Below, piece after piece: positions 33,180 to 37,217 of a stretch of DNA of 37,217 nt. Source of the DNA: JBOGOC01 sp050747525. Lineage in GTDB: Bacteria > Acidobacteriota > Polarisedimenticolia > JACPZX01 > DASXTC01. The notes under the pieces are model-generated. The model did no database searches. It was given only the letters and a program-made list of their open reading frames with translations, and was not told the origin of the DNA. Position numbers and translations under genes: made by a program. The DNA lies in NCBI GenBank assembly GCA_050747525.1, contig JBOGOC010000078.1:1-37217 (forward strand), read 5' to 3'. How positions within the stretch are numbered: the stretch's first letter is position 1; every line of letters begins with the position of its first letter.

Positions 33180-34300
33180 CCGCCCGGCCCGCCACCGGTG
33201 AGACGCGCGGGGTCGAACCAGCGCGCGGCTTCGCGCGTCCAGTCCATGCCGCCTTCTCCTCCCGTGAGGAGGAGATCCGCGGCCAGCTCGCCGATGGCCG
33301 CCCCCGCGGTGGCTCCGGTTCCCCCGAGCCCCGCCACCCAGAAGAACCCGGGAAGCCGAGCGTCAGGGCCGATCACGTATCTCCGGTCGGGGGCGAAGGT
33401 GCGGAGGCAGGCACGCCCTCCCTCGAAGCCGTACGACGCCGCCGCCGGCAGGGCCGCCTTCATCTTCATTTCCAGGTCGCGGCGGGCCGCGGGCGAGACG
33501 TCCGGTGTTCCGGCCGGCTGCGGATCCGCGTCGCAGGCGCACGTGACGAGACGGTCCTTCTGCACACGTGCGTACACGTCCGCGGCCAGGTCCCAGACGA
33601 AGGGCCACGAAGGATCCAGATCTGCCCGCACCGGCGACTCGAAGATGTGACGCCGGTAGGGCTGAAGCTTCATGGCCTGCAGCCCTCCCTGCCCCAGCCT
33701 CTCACCCAGGTCACCCGCCCAGGCCCCCGCTGCGTTGACCACCCAGTCGGCCCGGATCTTCCCTTCGCTCGTCTCGATGCCGTTGAGGCGCCCGCATCCG
33801 AAGGCCAGGCCGTCCACCCGGCAGCCGGTCACCACGCGTACCCCGCGCTCGGCCGCATCCCGCACATAGGTCTCGCACAGCGCGGCCGGATCCACCACGC
33901 CGTCCGTGGGGAAGCGCAGGGCCCACCGCGATGCCGCACCCTCGAGGAGAGGGTGCGATCGGGCTGCTTCCCTGGTTGCCTCGACCTTCATCGTCACGCC
34001 GTCGCGGCGCGCGCGGGCGCGCCACGCTTCCACCAGTCCTTCGTCGCCCGCCAGCCGGAGCGAGCCGCAAGGCAAGAACGCCCGGAAGCCCGCGATCAGG
34101 GCCGATCCCCGCGCCGCCATGACCTCCATGACGGGGTCGTCCTCGAGCATCGATGCGATCAACCCCGCGTTGCGCCCGGAGGCGTGGCGCCCTGGAGCCG
34201 GCTCGACGTCCACCAGCACCACGCGCGAGCCATGCCCGCGCCGCGCCAGCGCCCAGGCGGTGGCCGCTCCCGCATACCCGATCCCCAGGATGGCGATCAG
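33161..34300 (-). CDS. FAD-dependent oxidoreductase (DAO family), CTG start
   Basis: About 379 residues of the D-amino-acid-oxidase/glycine-oxidase/sarcosine-oxidase family. The FAD-binding Rossmann motif ILGIGYAGAATAWALARRG lies at the very N-terminus and HASGRNAG follows; the C-terminal FAD segment is FFWVAGLGGTGATAGAAIG. Substrate is unknown: probably an amine or amino acid. The conserved N-terminus lies upstream of the first GTG (34222), so the start must be earlier. A CTG at 34300 lies seven bases after GGAGG and overlaps the RNase stop (CTGA); the only other in-frame standard start is a GTG at 34366, deep in the RNase gene. The gene is downstream of, and probably coupled to, the RNase. 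Confidence 0.8.
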   Translation of the reverse strand: MIAILGIGYAGAATAWALARRGHGSRVVLVDVEPAPGRHASGRNAGLIASMLEDDPVMEVMAARGSALIAGFRAFLPCGSLRLAGDEGLVEAWRARARRDGVTMKVEATREAARSHPLLEGAASRWALRFPTDGVVDPAALCETYVRDAAERGVRVVTGCRVDGLAFGCGRLNGIETSEGKIRADWVVNAAGAWAGDLGERLGQGGLQAMKLQPYRRHIFESPVRADLDPSWPFVWDLAADVYARVQKDRLVTCACDADPQPAGTPDVSPAARRDLEMKMKAALPAAASYGFEGGRACLRTFAPDRRYVIGPDARLPGFFWVAGLGGTGATAGAAIGELAADLLLTGGEGGMDWTREAARWFDPARLTGGGPGGQAEGV

Positions 34301-36351
34301 AGGGCCGCCTCCCGAAGCACCAGGCGCCGGGCGCGTGGACGCACGGCCTCGATGGTCAGGCGCACGCGCTGGCCGGGACGGTGATCCGGGCGCGCGGGCA
34401 GGGTCACGTTGTGCAGCGTGTCCTCCAGCTCGACCTCCGTGCGCCGCGGGTCCACGGACACGATGACGCCGTCCACCACGCCACCGATCCTCTGCTCGTA
34501 GTGGCGCAGGATCCAGTATTCATCGGTGCCTCGCTCCGCCTCGCGCGCCGCCCGCTCCGCCTCTTCGGTGGTGGCGGCGATGCGGGCCAGGTCCTCGGCG
34601 CCGTAGGGAAGCTCCTGCCCCAGCAGGGCGGCCTTGATCTGGCGGTGCACCGCCAGGTCCTGGTACCGCCGGATCGGAGAGGTCGCCTGGGTGTAGGCGG
34701 CCAGCCCCAGCCCCGCGTGGGGCCCGGGCTGCAGGCTGGTCTCCCCCCTCCGCATCCGCCGGCGCAGCCGCCGCACCGCCACCGGATCGTAGCCGCGCGC
34801 CTCCACCTCTGGAGGGGCGGACGGCTCCGGCTCGGAGGGGGGCGCCTGCCTGCGATAGATGGCGGGCACGCCGCGCTGCTGCAGGAAGCCGGCGGCCAGA
34901 CGGTTGGCCAGGATCATCATCTCGGAGACCATGCGGCGCGACGCGCCCCTCTCGTCGATACGCTGGATGCGGATCTCCCCCTCGGGCGTCACCTTGATGT
35001 CCACCTCGGCCGCGCGGATGACCACCGCTCCCGAGGCCACCCGCTCGGCCTCGAGCGACTCGCAGACCGGGCGCAGGACGCGCAACGCATCGCGGATCGC
35101 ATCCTGCTCGGCCAGATCGGGGATGACGGCATCCCCGTCCAGGAGCAGGTCGGCCTGGTCGTAGGTCAGGCGCGAGCGCGAGCGGATCGTCGAGGAGACG
35201 ATCTCGTGCCGCACCACCTCGCCCAGCGGGGACAGCGTCACCAGGAACGACAGCGCCGGCCGGTCCTCCCGCGGGCGCAGGCTGGCGGCGCCTTCGCCCA
35301 GCACGGGAGGGAGCATGGGCAGCCTGACTTCCGGGAAGTAGTAGGTCGCCGCGCGGGCGAGGGCTTCCTGATCGAGCGGGTCGCCCGCCTGCACGAAGGT
35401 CCCCGGATCGGCGATGTGGATCCCCACCTGGAGCAGCCCTTCGACGCGCTGGAGGCTGAGGGCGTCGTCCATCTCGCTGGTCTGCTCGTCGTCGATGGTG
35501 AAGGCCACCAGGTCCCTCAGGTCCGCGCGCCCGCCTTCGACGGGCCTGCGGAAGGCCTCCTCGGCGGCGCGCATGACGTTGTCGGGGAAGGAGGTCCTCA
35601 GGTGGAACCGATGGATGAACAGGTTCTCGTCCTCGCGGAACACGCCGAGGGCCACCAGCAGCCGGAACGCGCGCTCGGCCGGCAGGCCGTCCGGGACGCC
35701 GGCCTCGTCCATGATCGCCGCCGTCTCGCGCCAGGCAGAGGCCTCTTCTCCCACCAGGGACAGCTCCACCAGGTCGGCCACCCTTTCGGCATCGTCCGGG
35801 CCCGGAAGCGCCGCGGGGTCTCCGCGCAGCGCGGCGCGCGCGAGCGTCACGAACGCTTCGCGGCGGCGTGCGCGCGCCGCCTCGGAGGCCTCGCGCTTGT
35901 GGATCTCGATGACCTGCTCGCGCGGTCGCGGCTCGTGATCGTCTCCCTTGCGCAGGAAGTAGGTGCGATCGTCGTGAAGGCAGCGCAGCATCGCCGAGCG
36001 CGCGACCGGAGAGTCCTCCCCGAGCGCCAGGTCGGCGAGGGACCCGAGCGGATGACGGCGCGGTTCGTCCACCAGCACGTCCCACAGTGCGGGCAGATCG
36101 ATCTCGGTCACCCGCGCGGCGGCGGCGGCCGCGTGTCGGGCCGCGCTCTCGGAAGGCCGGCTGGTCCCCGCGATCCCCGCCCGGTGGGCTACCCGTGAGG
36201 AGGCCGCCCGCAGCTCCTGACCGTTCTCCAGGACGATGCGCAGACGCCCCTTCTCTTCGCCGACCACCACGCCGGCCAGCAGACTCCCCCCTTCGTACAG
36301 GTCTACCAGCTCGCCGGCGTGGATGAGCGCGTCCTTGTGCGGTGGGGACAT
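34297..36351 (-). CDS. RNase II/R family 3'-5' exoribonuclease
   Basis: A 684-residue RNA-degrading enzyme. An N-terminal SH3-like/cold-shock segment (about 8-55) and a helical middle part (85-250) precede the RNB catalytic domain (about 275-590) and a C-terminal S1 domain (about 610-680, GGVVDGVIVSVD). The catalytic aspartates match FTID287, Asp295 and Asp296, but the fourth position (Asp207 of E. coli RNase II) is Glu293 in TSEMDDALSL. ATSPIRRYQDL is the diagnostic RNB motif. The ATG at 36351 is preferred to a TTG at 36375. It is closer to the cyanobacterial/plastid RNase II/R forms than to the 800-residue RNase R. Confidence 0.9.
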   Translation of the reverse strand: MSPPHKDALIHAGELVDLYEGGSLLAGVVVGEEKGRLRIVLENGQELRAASSRVAHRAGIAGTSRPSESAARHAAAAAARVTEIDLPALWDVLVDEPRRHPLGSLADLALGEDSPVARSAMLRCLHDDRTYFLRKGDDHEPRPREQVIEIHKREASEAARARRREAFVTLARAALRGDPAALPGPDDAERVADLVELSLVGEEASAWRETAAIMDEAGVPDGLPAERAFRLLVALGVFREDENLFIHRFHLRTSFPDNVMRAAEEAFRRPVEGGRADLRDLVAFTIDDEQTSEMDDALSLQRVEGLLQVGIHIADPGTFVQAGDPLDQEALARAATYYFPEVRLPMLPPVLGEGAASLRPREDRPALSFLVTLSPLGEVVRHEIVSSTIRSRSRLTYDQADLLLDGDAVIPDLAEQDAIRDALRVLRPVCESLEAERVASGAVVIRAAEVDIKVTPEGEIRIQRIDERGASRRMVSEMMILANRLAAGFLQQRGVPAIYRRQAPPSEPEPSAPPEVEARGYDPVAVRRLRRRMRRGETSLQPGPHAGLGLAAYTQATSPIRRYQDLAVHRQIKAALLGQELPYGAEDLARIAATTEEAERAAREAERGTDEYWILRHYEQRIGGVVDGVIVSVDPRRTEVELEDTLHNVTLPARPDHRPGQRVRLTIEAVRPRARRLVLREAAL

Positions 36352-36402
36352 GGCAGGGAGATCCTCTCGTGCCAACGGGTCAGGGGGAGCGGCGTCATGC
36401 TA

Positions 36403-37215
36403 TCACAGGGCCCGCGCGATCTCGGCCACTCCGCGGGCGATCCCTTCCAGATCGCGCGCCTCGCACACCACGTCGCAGGCGGGCAGATAGGCCGCGAGCG
36501 CGGAGTCGCCGGTTCCCCACAGCTCCGCCGGCTCAGGGTCGAGCCAGATCACGCGGCGGCAGCGAGCCGCCATGTCCTCGAAGACCCAGGCCAGAGGATC
36601 GCGCTGGTTGCTGCGCGCGTCTCCCAGCACCACCAGGATGGTGTCGCGCCGCAGCGCGCGCACGCCGCGGGACCCCATGGCTCCGAAGGCCTGATGGAAG
36701 GCGCGGCCGTAGTCGCTCGCCGCGCGCGGGTCCAGGTCCGGAAGCCCTTCCAGGAAGGCGGCCCATCCTCCGGGGGTGTGGTCCTTCCAGCCCGCCAGCC
36801 GCGCTGTAGCGTCCACGCAGCGATCCACGAAGAGCCACACCGACGCGCGCGCTCCGCGCGCCAGGAAGCCTTTGGACATGGAAAGGAAGAGGGACGAAGC
36901 CCGCAGCACCGACCAGGAGACATCCACCATCACCACCACGCGCGGACGCCGCGGGCGCGGCGCGCGCATCGGCAGGTCGAACGGGACGCCGCCGGTGGTC
37001 AGGCTGGCGCGCATCACGCGCGCCGGCCAGAGCCGGCCGCGCCGGGACCTGCGCCTCCGCCGGCCCGCCTTCAGGCGGATCTCGCGCACGAAGCGCGGGA
37101 CCTCACGCGCCAGGGCCTCCTCCTCCGGACGCGTGAGCGGCAGGCGAAGGTCCACGCGCCGCGGGGAAGCCTGATCGCGTCCCGCCGCAGTCTTCGGCTC
37201 GGGCACGGGCGGCAT
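36403..37215 (-). CDS. CoxE-like VWA-domain protein (open at window edge)
   Basis: 270 residues are visible and the frame may continue beyond the window; the ATG at 37213-37215 could be internal. The protein has a basic segment (about 40-65, RRRRRSRRGR) and a von Willebrand A domain of the CoxE type with the metal site DVSWSV, then LVVLGDARSNQRDP and a conserved VIWLDPEP. CoxE-family proteins pair with MoxR ATPases to insert metals or remodel complexes; the partner would lie upstream, outside the window. It is followed 51 bases later by the RNase gene. Family members are usually near 390 residues, so about a third may be missing. Confidence 0.82.
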   Translation of the reverse strand: MPPVPEPKTAAGRDQASPRRVDLRLPLTRPEEEALAREVPRFVREIRLKAGRRRRRSRRGRLWPARVMRASLTTGGVPFDLPMRAPRPRRPRVVVMVDVSWSVLRASSLFLSMSKGFLARGARASVWLFVDRCVDATARLAGWKDHTPGGWAAFLEGLPDLDPRAASDYGRAFHQAFGAMGSRGVRALRRDTILVVLGDARSNQRDPLAWVFEDMAARCRRVIWLDPEPAELWGTGDSALAAYLPACDVVCEARDLEGIARGVAEIARAL

Positions 37216-37217
37216 CC

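Overview
The window is about 37 kb of GC-rich (roughly 70 %) bacterial chromosome, almost fully coding, with short intergenic gaps and many overlapping start and stop codons. It looks like core genome rather than a phage, plasmid or island: there is no transposase, integrase, tRNA, rRNA or CRISPR array. A VWFA-type secreted protein of the kind common in Acidobacteriota, a plant/cyanobacterial-type long IspH, an archaeal-type ProRS, B12-dependent MetH with a detached activation domain, and a cytochrome/beta-propeller fusion point to Acidobacteriota or a close relative. That placement is inference.

Layout. 1-6.4 kb: Fe/Mn superoxide dismutase-like protein (-), ispH and a rhodanese (+), a small unknown gene (-), and a 1033-residue YVTN-propeller/di-haem cytochrome (+). 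6.4-12.3 kb: a leftward run of genes, read from high to low coordinate: a T2SS-G-like lipoprotein, a second lipoprotein, endonuclease III, a patatin lipase, NAD-isocitrate dehydrogenase, a degenerate isocitrate dehydrogenase paralogue, a thioredoxin-fold [2Fe-2S] ferredoxin and a YggU/DUF167 protein. 12.4-15.8 kb (+): a lipoprotein-type isoaspartyl methyltransferase, proS and a VWFA protein. 15.8-16.1 kb (-): a 72-residue glutaredoxin-like selenoprotein with an in-frame UGA. 16.2-19.3 kb (+): MetH activation protein and MetH. 19.4-22.6 kb (-): a large hybrid histidine kinase. 22.8-26.6 kb (+): an EF-P with an EfpL/YeiP-type tip, a DapB-like dehydrogenase and a prolyl oligopeptidase. 26.9-28.3 kb (-): a MIP18-Mrp-DUF971 fusion. 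28.5-33.2 kb (+): CheB-CheR-PAS and a PAS histidine kinase-receiver. 33.2-37.2 kb (-): an FAD oxidoreductase, an RNase II/R exonuclease and a CoxE-like VWA protein cut by the window edge.

Two things stand out. First, the selenoprotein (15851-16069, minus strand) is invisible to ordinary gene finding. Read through its UGA it is a complete glutaredoxin-fold protein with a Sec-Pro-Tyr-Thr active site, and a SECIS-like hairpin lies just 3' of the UGA. Second, a family of structured intergenic repeats occurs at 1-41 (cut), 6459-6641, 19310-19353 (reduced) and 26648-26826. The two full copies are each about 180 bp with perfect terminal inverted repeats and two internal hairpins, and stem sequences differ between copies while pairing is kept. 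The three copies whose context is visible sit between convergent genes.

Functionally the window is mostly housekeeping: isoprenoids, TCA cycle, methionine/B12, Fe-S delivery, translation, RNA decay and base-excision repair. It also has a signalling block of two kinases that end in receiver domains and a chemotaxis-like methylesterase/methyltransferase. Several genes seem to use leaderless promoters or CUG starts, so starts in this genome need care.
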